Shown here: positions 8,732 to 17,159 of the stretch, piece by piece
How the letters are laid out: each line of letters begins with the position of its first letter
Numbering within the stretch: position 1 is the first letter of the stretch
Origin: Ruegeria sp. HKCCA6707
Lineage (GTDB): Bacteria; Pseudomonadota; Alphaproteobacteria; Rhodobacterales; Rhodobacteraceae
Assembly: GCF_013033515.1 (NCBI RefSeq)
Contig: NZ_WQEG01000009.1
Span: 62,001-126,000 of the forward strand
DNA length: 64,000 bases
Direction of reading: 5' to 3'
Program-made: the position numbers and the translations under genes
Notes under the pieces: model-generated
Database searches by the model: none
What the model saw: the letters and a program-made list of their open reading frames with translations, nothing else
What the model was told of the DNA's origin: nothing

Positions 8732-9514
8732 TCACGCTGTAATTGCGTCCACCTCTCCATCTCCGGCGCGCGGCATCAGCAGCGGTCCGAAATCGCTTAA
8801 TGTGTCAATATGCGCGAACAGGTTCAGATAGACCGCGCGCAAGGATTGACTGATCATTCGCACTGCGTTCGTACCAGGGTGATAGGTTTCGAACTGCAGC
8901 CCATCGACTTGAATAACGGAATGTCGCGGTACGCAAATGTGAAACAGCTCGACCGGTGTGGGCGGTAGCGTTTCGATGACGTTCATCCCATCCTGGAACT
9001 CGCTGACGGGACATAACATAGGTTGGCCGCCGCTTAGATGCCGCAAATGTGCTGGCACACCGAGAAGCCGGGCCGCAGGACCTGTGATCACTCCAGACAT
9101 CGGTTTTTGCATGCCGAAAGTGTCGGCCATGATGCGCGTCAATGGGCGCATGCGGCCGCGTGAATCTTCGCGCCCGGGAACAAGCGTTACGGACCCTTTC
9201 CAAACAACTGGCTGCGAACCGCCATCTTGTGTCTGCACTTCGTCACCGGGCAGCAGATCTTCGATAGCCATCGGACCTTGAGTGGTTTCCACAATCGATC
9301 CTCGGGTAAAGGCGCAGAAAGCATCTTCGAACATCGGTAAGGCCGGGGCAATGTGGCGGGTCTGTGTTACCTCGCCATTGCTCAGAAGTGTGCTCACCTC
9401 ATAGCGCCGCAGCTGCGCTTTTTGTTTTGTTCCCTGTCTTGGCGCTTCACGCAACATGGCCGATGTTTCGACCGCGTTCCGAGCTGCACGAGACAGTGTG
9501 TTTGGAATGTTCAT
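8732..9514 (-). CDS. Hint-domain protein with altered nucleophile position
   Basis: The protein has 260 residues from ATG 9514, with a purine-rich ribosome site; the longer in-frame start at 9577 is less likely. From residue 66 the order FCAFTRGSIVET, GPMAIEDLLPGDEVQT, QPVVWKGS matches the Hint fold of Roseobacter Hint proteins. The usual CFTxGT nucleophile is replaced: alanine 68 occupies the catalytic Cys position and a Cys sits one residue earlier. The block-F histidine element is also unusual (HLRHLSGGQPMLCP). It may be a non-cleaving structural relative. The role is unknown and no secretion signal is visible. Confidence 0.65.
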   Translation of the reverse strand: MNIPNTLSRAARNAVETSAMLREAPRQGTKQKAQLRRYEVSTLLSNGEVTQTRHIAPALPMFEDAFCAFTRGSIVETTQGPMAIEDLLPGDEVQTQDGGSQPVVWKGSVTLVPGREDSRGRMRPLTRIMADTFGMQKPMSGVITGPAARLLGVPAHLRHLSGGQPMLCPVSEFQDGMNVIETLPPTPVELFHICVPRHSVIQVDGLQFETYHPGTNAVRMISQSLRAVYLNLFAHIDTLSDFGPLLMPRAGDGEVDAITA

Positions 9515-9823
9515 CTTTATTCCGTCCCCTCGCATTGTGCAGGCCAAGCCGTTGAACCCCCGAACAACATTGCCCAACCAGTGTCGTCTCTGCCCGGGCT
9601 GCGTAAGCTGTTCACTACGTCGCCTGTGCAGCGCACCGTCTTCTCAGAAAACCATAACAAACTGTTCACTCTACCGACCCCCAGACATACTCTTACTAAG
9701 CAGACAAAACTGGTCTGCGCCTTTTGGCTCTTGGCAGCTTCCGGCATCAGGTCAGAGCCAAGCCTGATGCGGTATTCTCATCTAGTTCGGGAAGTGACAG
9801 ATATTCCCGACTTATTTCTTGTG
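9515..9823. other. 309-base gap upstream of Hint gene, with three inverted repeats
   Basis: No convincing gene is visible. Three perfect inverted repeats lie within 111 bases: GCAGAC/GTCTGC (9700-9718), GCATCAGG/CCTGATGC (9744-9770) and TCGGGAA/TTCCCGA (9787-9810). A 9-base direct repeat CTGTTCACT occurs at 9608 and 9662. The repeats may be the 3' region of the small minus-strand gene, an unrecognised structured RNA, or control elements for the Hint gene. Confidence 0.4.
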
Positions 9824-9952
9824 TCAGCGACGCTCAGCCAATCGACGTGCTACCCTGACAGAGCCGCTGGAAACTCGTTTCCAAGGCATTTCTGGTTGCA
9901 GGATCTGAGCGCTTGCGATCACAGCGCGAAGAAAACGGGATCTTGTCTTCAT
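9824..9952 (-). CDS. small basic protein of 42 residues (unannotated-type sORF)
   Basis: This sORF reads MKTRSRFLRAVIASAQ, then PEMPWKRVSSGS, and ends in RVARRLAERR. The start is preceded by AGGA at a spacing of 7, which decides it over the longer in-frame reading. From memory the pattern (basic start, SRFLRAVI, xMPWxR, Arg-rich end) resembles small uncharacterised proteins of Rhodobacteraceae, but no search was possible. It is strongly basic with no membrane segment, so nucleic-acid or ribosome contact is conceivable. A short palindrome inside the gene leaves an RNA-only explanation open. Confidence 0.45.
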   Translation of the reverse strand: MKTRSRFLRAVIASAQILQPEMPWKRVSSGSVRVARRLAERR

Positions 9953-10224
9953 TTTCTGTCCTGCTCTTGTCTTTGGGGCAAGAAGCCCTGGCATCCTTTG
10001 TAACTCCTTTGTGACCGGGCTTTGCGGCACAGATAAGGCTGTTTCAGGATGAATTGAGGACAAATTGAAGGTCTGCGGCACCTCATTCACTAACAAATCC
10101 AGTGCCCCTGAAAGCGTGGCGTTACAACCACTTGAGGACCGGAAAAAACTCATACGATTCTGCGAAAAATAAACACAATAAATGTGGCGGAAAGTTGGCA
10201 AAGCTGCCTTAATTGCGTCTAACT
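9953..10224. other. gap between small basic gene and pgeF
   Basis: This 272-base stretch is more AT-rich than its surroundings, and I find no convincing gene, RNA or terminator in it. It probably contains the promoter of the small minus-strand gene and the end of the pgeF transcript. Confidence 0.4.
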
Positions 10225-10983
10225 CTATAACCTGATCGCTGAAATCAGGCGGCCATAGTCGGCTTCTTTGGCATGAGTCGAGCGCCGATATGAATAGAAT
10301 CTGTCAGGGTCGGAATAGGTGCAATGGCGGGTCCATTCGGCGGATTTGACACCGGCCTCACGCAGTTTGTTCAAACCATATCCCGGCAGGTCGAATTGCA
10401 GGCGATCTCCGGTCCCGCCTGCAAAGAAACGGGCATTCTCAGGCGTCTCCATCATGAAGCTGTCCATGAGTTCCGGTCCGACCTCATAGGCGCGTTGTGA
10501 GATTGACGGTCCAATCACCGCGCAGGTGTTTTCGCGGCGAGCCCCCAGAGCCTCCATGGCATCAAGAGTAGCCTCCAACACGCCATCCAACGCGCCGCGC
10601 CATCCCGCATGTGCAGCGCCGATCACATTTGCGTCAGGATCAGCAAACAGAACAGGCTGGCAATCGGCGGTCAGAATGGTTAGCACAAGCCCTGGGGTGG
10701 CAGTGACAACTGCATCCGCTTTGGGTTTGTCACCGTTCAGGGGGGAATCAATAGTCACTACGGTGGGCGAGTGGACCTGATGCACGCCAACCAAGGCCTG
10801 CGGATCAACCTCCATGGCTTCCGCCACGCGTCGACGGTTCAGCGCGACAGCTTCAGTCTGATCCGAGGACCCAAGCCCGCAGTTCAAACCCGAAAAAATC
10901 CCCGAAGACGCGCCGCCGCGGCGGCTGAAGAACCCGTGACGGACGGGTGACAGCATATCCGAAGTCAGAATTTCCAAGGTCAT
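10225..10983 (-). CDS. pgeF: peptidoglycan editing factor PgeF (YfiH/laccase-domain)
   Basis: The protein has 252 residues, the normal family length. Family signatures include GFFSRRGGASSGIF near the start, VHQVHS around residue 68, LTADCQPVLF and AAHAGWRG in the centre, and HCTYSDPDRFYSYRR near the end. His and Cys residues in these segments bind the metal. Members remove wrongly built peptidoglycan stems (L-Ser in place of L-Ala) and were earlier called polyphenol oxidases. Its ATG overlaps the midA stop in ATGA, so it is the third gene of an lgt-midA-pgeF operon. Confidence 0.9.
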   Translation of the reverse strand: MTLEILTSDMLSPVRHGFFSRRGGASSGIFSGLNCGLGSSDQTEAVALNRRRVAEAMEVDPQALVGVHQVHSPTVVTIDSPLNGDKPKADAVVTATPGLVLTILTADCQPVLFADPDANVIGAAHAGWRGALDGVLEATLDAMEALGARRENTCAVIGPSISQRAYEVGPELMDSFMMETPENARFFAGGTGDRLQFDLPGYGLNKLREAGVKSAEWTRHCTYSDPDRFYSYRRSTHAKEADYGRLISAIRL

Positions 10984-12047
10984 GGTTCCAATCCCGGTGG
11001 TGGCGATGCGTGCTGGGGGTAGAGACCCAGTACTTTGAACAGGTTTCCCATTTCATCGGGATGCGTCAACCGTCGATGTGCTGCAATCAGACCATCAAGT
11101 GCCTCACCCGCCAAATTGGACGCCAGCGCTTGCGCGCGCGTAGTTATGCCCAGCCGTTCCAAGAACACACCTTGCGGTGTCAGGCGCGTATGGCAGCACC
11201 CATGCGCGCGAATGGTGGCCGCCAAGGGTTCGAAATCCACATGTGCGGTCAGGTCGGCTTGACCCGGGCGTTCCAGCGGGTCCGCACGCGTGTGGGCGCG
11301 CAGGGCCTGAAACGTATCGCCAAGCGAATGCCAGTCGCCATAGTCGATGATCAACCCCGCACCCCCATGCGAAGCGATACGGTTTGACAAGGTTTCGATG
11401 ACGGGTCGCGCGGGGGTGCAAAGCTCAACCAGGTCTCCGTCTTCGGTGTTGTCCAGACGTGCTTGCAAAGCTGGTTGCGGCGCGGTTGCCCCCAAGCCAA
11501 AGCTCAGGGTCGTCCCGTTTGATCCAATCAGACGTTCGCGCCAGCTGTCGCCATCTTTCACGAATTGTCGGATCGGCAGGGCGTCAAAAAATTCATTGGC
11601 CACCATAAAGACAGGCCCGTCGGGCAAGGCGTCAAGCGTATCGATCCAGTCCGGGTCATAGCCTTTCAGTGTTTTGGCCTGAGCGGCACGCAAAACAGGC
11701 GAGGCTTCGAACAGCGTCACCTGCAAGGCTGCGTGAAAGCCGGGAACACCTCGGGTGGCACGCAATATGTCGGCCATCAGTGTACCGCGTCCGGGTCCAA
11801 GCTCCAGCAACACGCAGTCTTTCGGCTGCCCCTGATCCAGCCAGCATTGTGCCAACGACAGACCGATCAATTCGCCAAACATTTGGCTGATCTCAGGGGC
11901 AGTGGTGAAATCCCCCTTCTGCCCAAGCGGGTCGCGTGTGGCGTAATAACCGAACTTGGGGTGCATCAAACAGGTACTCATATATTCGGCAACGGTCATA
12001 GGGCCGTCTTGCGCGATACGTTCTATAAGGTGATCGAGCAAGCTCAT
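10980..12047 (-). CDS. SAM-dependent methyltransferase, MidA/NDUFAF7 family
   Basis: The protein has 355 residues from ATG 12047, which overlaps the lgt stop in ATGA. It contains [26 protein letters not shown] near the N terminus and the SAM-binding [24 protein letters not shown] follows, as in the mitochondrial homologue that methylates an arginine of a complex I subunit. A comparable role in assembling respiratory NADH dehydrogenase is plausible in this bacterium but is inferred from the family. The order lgt, this gene, pgeF is common in alphaproteobacteria. Confidence 0.85.
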   Translation of the reverse strand: MSLLDHLIERIAQDGPMTVAEYMSTCLMHPKFGYYATRDPLGQKGDFTTAPEISQMFGELIGLSLAQCWLDQGQPKDCVLLELGPGRGTLMADILRATRGVPGFHAALQVTLFEASPVLRAAQAKTLKGYDPDWIDTLDALPDGPVFMVANEFFDALPIRQFVKDGDSWRERLIGSNGTTLSFGLGATAPQPALQARLDNTEDGDLVELCTPARPVIETLSNRIASHGGAGLIIDYGDWHSLGDTFQALRAHTRADPLERPGQADLTAHVDFEPLAATIRAHGCCHTRLTPQGVFLERLGITTRAQALASNLAGEALDGLIAAHRRLTHPDEMGNLFKVLGLYPQHASPPPGLEP

Positions 12048-12931
12048 GCGCGGGTGCGCGCCCTGAGAGCAAACCAAAGCCCGATGGCAATCATGGGCAG
12101 CGAAAGCAACTGCCCCATCGTCAGGCCATAACCGCCGACATGAAAAGCCAACCCCAGCGGGTTTCCTGGTGACACGAATTGGGCGTCTGGTTGGCGGAAA
12201 AATTCGACGATAAAGCGCGAGAGGCCATATCCCGCCAGAAACGCGCCCATGACAAGGCCTGGCTTGTGAAATGCACCACGCCGATAGGCGAGCCAGACCA
12301 GTAGGGCGCCCAGCAGCAGGCCTTCAAGCAAAGCCTCATAAAGCTGCGAAGGGTGCCGCGCGCATAGCCCCGCGACAACACCTGGACAGTCCTGTGCCGC
12401 CGCGCCGGGGAAAACAACAGCCCAGGGCAGTTCCGATGGGCGGCCCCAAAGTTCGGTATTGTTGAAATTGGCCAACCTGCCCAAAAACAGCCCGGGCGGC
12501 ACGGTGTGGGCGACCAGATCCCCCATCGAAAGGGGCGGGATATTGTGGCGCTTGGCATAGACAAAGGCCACAACAATGACGCCCAGAAGGCCGCCGTGAA
12601 AGGACATCCCGCCTTGCCAGACTTTCAAAATTTCAAGCGGGTGGGAGAGGTAATAGGTGGGCTCGTAAAACAGAACGAATCCCAGCCGCCCACCCAGGAT
12701 GACGCCCAGAATGATCCAGGTGATCAGATCTTCGACCTGACCGGGCTGCATCGGGGGTGTTTTGTCGGGCCATAAGTTCGGTCGCCGCAGCGCGATGATC
12801 GCCATTCGCCAGGCGATCAGAATGCCGACAATGTAAGCCAACGCATACCACCGCAGCGAAAACTGCATCCCGAACAGAGCGATCGAGAAAACTTCGGGCG
12901 ATAGATCGGGGAAATTTAACACAGCCTGCAT
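12044..12931 (-). CDS. lgt: prolipoprotein diacylglyceryl transferase
   Basis: This 295-residue inner-membrane enzyme with about seven hydrophobic segments moves diacylglycerol from phosphatidylglycerol to the lipobox cysteine of prolipoproteins. Diagnostic motifs are [13 protein letters not shown], the catalytic-site [15 protein letters not shown], and [12 protein letters not shown]. It heads a three-gene minus-strand operon with 4-base overlaps. At least two probable lipoproteins are encoded in this window (30373 and 32249). Confidence 0.95.
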   Translation of the reverse strand: MQAVLNFPDLSPEVFSIALFGMQFSLRWYALAYIVGILIAWRMAIIALRRPNLWPDKTPPMQPGQVEDLITWIILGVILGGRLGFVLFYEPTYYLSHPLEILKVWQGGMSFHGGLLGVIVVAFVYAKRHNIPPLSMGDLVAHTVPPGLFLGRLANFNNTELWGRPSELPWAVVFPGAAAQDCPGVVAGLCARHPSQLYEALLEGLLLGALLVWLAYRRGAFHKPGLVMGAFLAGYGLSRFIVEFFRQPDAQFVSPGNPLGLAFHVGGYGLTMGQLLSLPMIAIGLWFALRARTRA

Positions 12932-13028
12932 ATGCGTCTCATTGCCCGGGCTTTGTGGGGCAAGTCAACCTTGAGCCCGGCGCTTTCTTTCCCCATATAG
13001 AGAGCAGCCCAGATTTCGGAGTGACACC

Positions 13029-13277
13029 ATGCAGACCCGCAACAAGATTTTGGACGATGTTTCCCAACTGATGACCAACGCCATGGGCGTGGCGCAGGGC
13101 GCGCGGGAAGAGGCCGAAAACGCGATGAAGTCGATGATCGACCGCTGGTTGGCGGATCGTGATTTCGTCACGCGGGAAGAGTTCGATGCTGTGCGTGCCA
13201 TGGCGCAGAGGGCGCGCGAAGAAAACGCGGCACTTGAGGCCCGCATCGCCGCGCTGGAAGCGAAGCTGGACAAATAG
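13029..13277 (+). CDS. ubiK: UbiK-type accessory factor (BMFP/YqiC family)
   Basis: The protein has 82 residues: an N-terminal amphipathic part (KILDDVSQLMTNAMG), then RREEFDAV-like TREEFDAVRAMAQRA, then a coiled-coil tail LEARIAALEAKL. This is the BMFP pattern; UbiK organises the aerobic ubiquinone biosynthesis complex through UbiJ. The start has GGAGTGACACC before it. It is divergent from lgt with 97 bases between them. Confidence 0.85.
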   Translation: MQTRNKILDDVSQLMTNAMGVAQGAREEAENAMKSMIDRWLADRDFVTREEFDAVRAMAQRAREENAALEARIAALEAKLDK

Positions 13278-13597
13278 CACCTTCGCCTTCGGGTATTTCA
13301 AGTTTTTGGACAACGCTTCTGTCGCGCAATCGCACATGCGGTTGAGCGGTGAGGTGTAGTTTGACGCATCCCAGGATTTAATCAAGTCAAAGCTTCCTGC
13401 GGCGCCAATATTTTGGACGCCGTGTCCGGCTGTCCACAACTTATTGATGTTATCCCCAAGAAATGGGGTTGTCAGGCAAAGCAACCCGGCGCACCATATC
13501 TAGTACAAGCCAACGGGGGAAGCCCGGCTTGTTGAGCAGGCAACTAGCGCTGGGGCGCTGCCGACCCCAGAATGCTAGAGACTAGTGAGGTTGCATT
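13278..13597. other. 320-base gap between ubiK and the YbjN-like gene
   Basis: I find no credible gene on either strand and no strong terminator. Two weak DnaA-box-like words occur at 13430 (CTGTCCACA) and 13450 (TTATCCCCA). The right part presumably holds the promoter of the YbjN-like gene. Confidence 0.4.
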
Positions 13598-14098
13598 ATG
13601 GCCCTTTCCGAGCAGTTTCTCGAAGAAGACCTTCATCCGATCGATATTGTTGAACATCTTGCTGAACATCACGACTGGGATTTTGACCGGATCGGGGATG
13701 ATCAGATCGCCATGGCGGTGGAAGGTCAGTGGCGCACTTATTCGATTACCCTGGCGTGGTCGAACTATGACGAAACACTGCGCATGGTATGCTCGTTCGA
13801 GATGGAGCCGCCGACCGAACGCGAGCCCCAGCTTTATGAATTGCTGAACCGCATGAACGATCAATGCTGGGCGGGGGCGTTCACCTATTGGGCCAACCAG
13901 AAACTGATGGTCTATCGCTATGGTCTGGTGCTGGCCGGTGGTCAGATGGCCAGCCCCGATCAGATAGACACGATGATCAACGCCGCCGTTCTGAGCGCCG
14001 AGCGCTATTACCCCGCGATCCAACTGGTAACCTGGGGGAACCGGTCTGCTGAAGACGCGATGCAAGTCGCCATTGCAGAGGCCTATGGCCGCGCGTAA
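13598..14098 (+). CDS. YbjN domain-containing protein
   Basis: The protein has 166 residues with the YbjN-fold pattern HPIDIVEHLAEHHDW, VEGQWRTYSITLAWSN, then LYELLNRMNDQCWAGAF and YYPAIQLVTWG. YbjN proteins resemble secretion chaperones; the E. coli member affects motility and stress response, but the biochemical role is unknown. There is a GAGG ribosome site. proC follows after 36 bases in the same direction, so the two may be one operon. Confidence 0.8.
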   Translation: MALSEQFLEEDLHPIDIVEHLAEHHDWDFDRIGDDQIAMAVEGQWRTYSITLAWSNYDETLRMVCSFEMEPPTEREPQLYELLNRMNDQCWAGAFTYWANQKLMVYRYGLVLAGGQMASPDQIDTMINAAVLSAERYYPAIQLVTWGNRSAEDAMQVAIAEAYGRA

Positions 14099-14134
14099 AG
14101 CTTTGCCCCGAACCAACTGAGGAGAGGGGCAATC

Positions 14135-14950
14135 ATGGACATGTCACGCGTCGCCGAACAGGGGCTGGTGCTTCTGGGATGCGGCAAGATGGGGTCGGCC
14201 ATGCTCGCCGGTTGGCTAGATCATGGCCTTCCTGCGTCATCGGTCTGGGTGATCGATCCTTTTCCATCAGACTGGCTGAAAGCGCAGGGTGTCAATATCA
14301 ACACACCCTTGCCCGAAGCGCCTGCAGTGGTGCTGGTCGCCGTGAAACCCCAAATGATGGGCGAGGCCTTGCCTGCCATCAAAGCGCTGGGCGGTGGTCG
14401 CAGCCTGTTCGTCTCGGTCGCAGCCGGCACCTCGATTGCCAGTTTCGAATCTGTCCTGGGCGGTGGCACCCCGATTGTGCGCGCCATGCCGAACACACCA
14501 GCTGCGATCCGGCAGGGCATCACCGCCTTGATTGGGAATGCGACCGCGTCCGATGCCGATATCGCGCTTGCGGAAAACCTGCTATCAGCCGTTGGTGAGA
14601 CCGTCCGTTTGGACAGCGAAGCACAGATGGACGCGGTTACAGGGCTCAGCGGTTCTGGCCCGGCCTATGTCTTTCACCTGATCGAAACTCTGGCCGCGGC
14701 AGGTGAGGCCCAAGGGCTGCCCTCAGACTTGGCAATGCGATTGGCCAAAGCGACTGTTGCCGGGGCAGGGGCGTTGGCGGTGGCGGCTGAAGAAGACCCG
14801 TCGCAACTGCGGGTCAACGTGACATCGCCCAATGGCACGACACAGGCCGCGCTTGAAGTGCTTATGCACTCGGAGGATGGATTCCCGAACCTGTTGCACC
14901 GGGCGGTCAAAGCCGCCACAGACCGATCCAAGGAGCTTTCGCGTGAGTGA
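14135..14950 (+). CDS. proC: pyrroline-5-carboxylate reductase
   Basis: This 271-residue enzyme performs the last step of proline synthesis, reducing P5C with NAD(P)H. The Rossmann motif GCGKMGSAMLAGW is near residue 14, VKPQMM in the middle, and the signature GSGPAYVFHLIETLAAAGEAQGL follows at about residues 170-192. The ribosome site AGGAGAGGGG is strong. The 3' end overlaps the next gene by 8 bases. The proline breakdown pair putA/putR lies 34 kb away in the same window. Confidence 0.95.
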   Translation: MDMSRVAEQGLVLLGCGKMGSAMLAGWLDHGLPASSVWVIDPFPSDWLKAQGVNINTPLPEAPAVVLVAVKPQMMGEALPAIKALGGGRSLFVSVAAGTSIASFESVLGGGTPIVRAMPNTPAAIRQGITALIGNATASDADIALAENLLSAVGETVRLDSEAQMDAVTGLSGSGPAYVFHLIETLAAAGEAQGLPSDLAMRLAKATVAGAGALAVAAEEDPSQLRVNVTSPNGTTQAALEVLMHSEDGFPNLLHRAVKAATDRSKELSRE

Positions 14951-15281
14951 GATCAGTTTTGATGACTTTCTGAAAGTCGATATCCGTGTGGGTCAGGTCA
15001 TCCGCGCCGAACCCTTTCCCGAAGCCCGCAAACCGGCGATCAAGATGTGGATCGATTTCGGGGATGAGATCGGTGAGCGCAAGACCTCGGCCCAGATCAC
15101 GGCGCACTACGATCCGCAGGCATTAGTCGGAAAGCAAGTGATGGCAGTTGTCAATTTTCCGCCGCGCCAGATCGGTAAGTTCATGTCCGAGGTTCTGGTG
15201 CTGGGCTTGCCGGATGAGACGGGCGAAATCGTTCTGATCGGCCCAGATGGAGAGGTTCCGGTCGGCGGGCGGATGCATTGA
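14943..15281 (+). CDS. tRNA-binding domain protein, CsaA-like
   Basis: The protein has 112 residues from GTG 14943, decided by AAGGAG seven bases upstream inside the end of proC. The OB-fold EMAP/CsaA pattern is clear: DDFLKVDIRVGQVIRAEPFPEARKP, then KTSAQITAHYDPQALVGKQVMAVVNFPPRQIG, then SEVLVLGLPD. Members bind tRNA or act as chaperones; CsaA of Bacillus assists protein export. The gene overlaps proC by 8 bases and shares one base with the next start (TGATG), so all three are likely coupled. Confidence 0.85.
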   Translation: MSEISFDDFLKVDIRVGQVIRAEPFPEARKPAIKMWIDFGDEIGERKTSAQITAHYDPQALVGKQVMAVVNFPPRQIGKFMSEVLVLGLPDETGEIVLIGPDGEVPVGGRMH

Positions 15282-16231
15282 TGAAACTGTTCATCGCCCG
15301 GCCTATGACAGCAGCCGTCGAAGCTCGTGCGCGTACAGAGTTTGACGTCGAGTTTCGCGAAAACACTCAGCCTTTGACCGAGCAGGAAATGCTGCAAGCG
15401 CTGCACGAATTTGACGTGGTGGTGCCCACTTTGGGAGATCAGTTCTCGGCCCAGATTTTCGCGAAGGCAGATCAACCTCGATGCCGGCTGCTGGCCAATT
15501 TTGGTGTGGGTTTCAATCATATCGATGTGGTGGCTGCGCGGGCTTCGGGTATTGAGGTTACAAACACGCCCGGCGCGGTGACGGATGCCACGGCAGACAT
15601 TGCCATGACGCTGCTTTTGACAACCGCACGGCGCGCGGGCGAAGGTGAACGCCTTGTGCGCAGCGGAAACTGGCAGGGTTGGCATCCGACTCAAATGCTG
15701 GGCCATCATGTGACGGGAAAACGGGTGGGCATTGTCGGGATGGGGCGAATCGGGCAGGCGATAGCCCGTCGTTGCCATTATGGGTTTGGCATGTCGGTCG
15801 GGTATTTCTCACGCAGCGCCAAAGAGCTGGACTTTCCTGCTGAGTTTTTAAGCGATTTGCGTTCCCTCGCGTCAAGTTCAGACTTTTTGGTCTTGGCTGT
15901 GCCCGGTGGCGCCGAGACCGAACACCTGATTGATGCCGATATTTTGGCGGCGATGAAACCGTCGGGCATTCTGATTAACATCGCACGGGGCGAAGTGGTC
16001 GATGAGGCCGCGCTGATTGAGGCGTTGCAATCGCGCCAAATCGCGGGGGCTGGCCTTGATGTCTATGAGTTCGAGCCGCGTGTCCCAACAGCGCTGAGCG
16101 ATCTTGAGACGGTAACGCTGTTGCCGCATCTGGGTACCGCGACCGAAGAGGTGCGCTCGGGCATGGGACATATGGTGCTCGACAATGTCGCGGCCTTTAT
16201 CGCGGGTCAGCCCTTACCCAATCCGGTCTGA
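15281..16231 (+). CDS. 2-hydroxyacid dehydrogenase (glyoxylate/hydroxypyruvate reductase type)
   Basis: The protein has 316 residues. ATG 15281 shares its first base with the previous stop. It contains NAD(P)-binding GIVGMGRIGQAIARR, substrate-binding NFGVGFNHIDV, catalytic arginine in NIARGEVVDE (the Arg is in ARGE), a Glu in YEFEPRV, and a catalytic His in LPHLGTATEE. The length and motifs fit D-glycerate dehydrogenases such as GyaR, reducing glyoxylate or hydroxypyruvate. The 3' end overlaps tdk on the other strand by 25 bases. Confidence 0.85.
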   Translation: MKLFIARPMTAAVEARARTEFDVEFRENTQPLTEQEMLQALHEFDVVVPTLGDQFSAQIFAKADQPRCRLLANFGVGFNHIDVVAARASGIEVTNTPGAVTDATADIAMTLLLTTARRAGEGERLVRSGNWQGWHPTQMLGHHVTGKRVGIVGMGRIGQAIARRCHYGFGMSVGYFSRSAKELDFPAEFLSDLRSLASSSDFLVLAVPGGAETEHLIDADILAAMKPSGILINIARGEVVDEAALIEALQSRQIAGAGLDVYEFEPRVPTALSDLETVTLLPHLGTATEEVRSGMGHMVLDNVAAFIAGQPLPNPV

Positions 16232-16806
16232 CCATCCATCGCTTCGCGCCAGTGTTTACGGCACAGCGAGACATAGGTCTCGTTCCCGCCGATCTGAACC
16301 TGCGCGCCTTCGGTGATTGCCTTACCGGCTTCGTCCTGACGGATCACCATGGTCGCCTTGCGCCCGCATTTGCAGATTGTGCGGACCTCTCGCATTTCAT
16401 CAGCCAAAGCCAGCAATGTTGCTGATCCGGGGAAAAGTTTGCCCTGAAAATCGACCCTTAGACCATATGCAAGAACCGGAACGTTCAGCTCATCAACCGC
16501 CAGAGCCAACTGCCAAACCTGTTCTTCGGTCAGAAACTGAGCTTCATCGACGAAAACGCAGGCAACCTGACCTTGCGACAGGCGCGTGTTGATCATGCCG
16601 AAAATATCGTCGGTTGGTGTAAACGTGTCAGCCTGTTCGGATATCCCGATCCTCGATGCGATGCGTCCGGTGCCCGCGCGCCCGTCAATCGCCGCAGTCA
16701 TCAGATAGGTGTCCATACCGCGTTCGCGATAATTGTGTGACGCCTGCAGCAACACGGTCGATTTGCCCGCATTCATGGTGGAATAATTGAAGTAGAGCTT
16801 GGCCAT
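16207..16806 (-). CDS. tdk: thymidine kinase
   Basis: The protein has 199 residues. The P-loop is in YSTMNAGKST at residues 8-17, FVDEAQFL provides the catalytic Glu, and CKCGRKA with a later Cys forms the structural zinc site of type II thymidine kinases. LFPGSATLLALAD is also typical of them. It salvages thymidine to dTMP. It is convergent with the reductase gene and overlaps its last 25 bases. Confidence 0.95.
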   Translation of the reverse strand: MAKLYFNYSTMNAGKSTVLLQASHNYRERGMDTYLMTAAIDGRAGTGRIASRIGISEQADTFTPTDDIFGMINTRLSQGQVACVFVDEAQFLTEEQVWQLALAVDELNVPVLAYGLRVDFQGKLFPGSATLLALADEMREVRTICKCGRKATMVIRQDEAGKAITEGAQVQIGGNETYVSLCRKHWREAMDGQTGLGKG

Positions 16807-17159
16807 GATGGTGGTCTAATTGGCCTCATCCCGGTCGGCAAGACATCTCGTTTACCAGAATCGACGACGCCGCTGCTGGGATCCGGGCTGAGCAAAAGCT
16901 CTTTGGGGATGGATACCCGGTTCCTGCAACGACGGCGCCCGTGACCAAGAATTGGCCATACCGGCATGAAACTGAAAATTGTTCCATGCAAACTCTTTAC
17001 CGGTTCGAAAAAAACCGCCACTCACTCACAAAATCCCTGCATCTCTGAGGGATAGCCAAAAGATGGCATTTCAATTACTAAATAAATATGGGAAATTTCC
17101 CTGCCCATTCCCCTGCACGGACAGGCCGGGGACGGGACGCAGGCAGTAAAGGTTAAAAA
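16807..17159. other. 353-base gap between tdk and the HTH-like gene
   Basis: No gene is supported. Within it are a weak inverted repeat ATCCCT/AGGGAT (17033-17053), a perfect 12-base palindrome at 17090-17101 and an AT-rich block at 17070-17100 that could hold a promoter for the downstream gene. Confidence 0.45.
17090..17101. promoter_or_regulatory. palindrome GGGAAATTTCCC, candidate operator
   Basis: This perfect 12-base palindrome lies 58 bases upstream of the HTH-like gene in an AT-rich segment. Binding by that gene's product is a guess from position only. Confidence 0.35.

Noticed and set aside
8538..8735. 65-codon minus-strand frame with a hydrophobic start
   Set aside because: It overlaps the end of the Lrp gene by about 70 bases and has no recognisable pattern. 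A real small membrane peptide is possible but unsupported.
9353..10003. 216-codon plus-strand frame over the Hint gene start and gap
   Set aside because: It overlaps the Hint gene and the small basic gene, has no family pattern and has a poor ribosome site.
13430..13458. Two DnaA-box-like words (CTGTCCACA and TTATCCCCA)
   Set aside because: Both deviate from TTATCCACA, there are only two, and no replication genes or AT-rich unwinding region are near.
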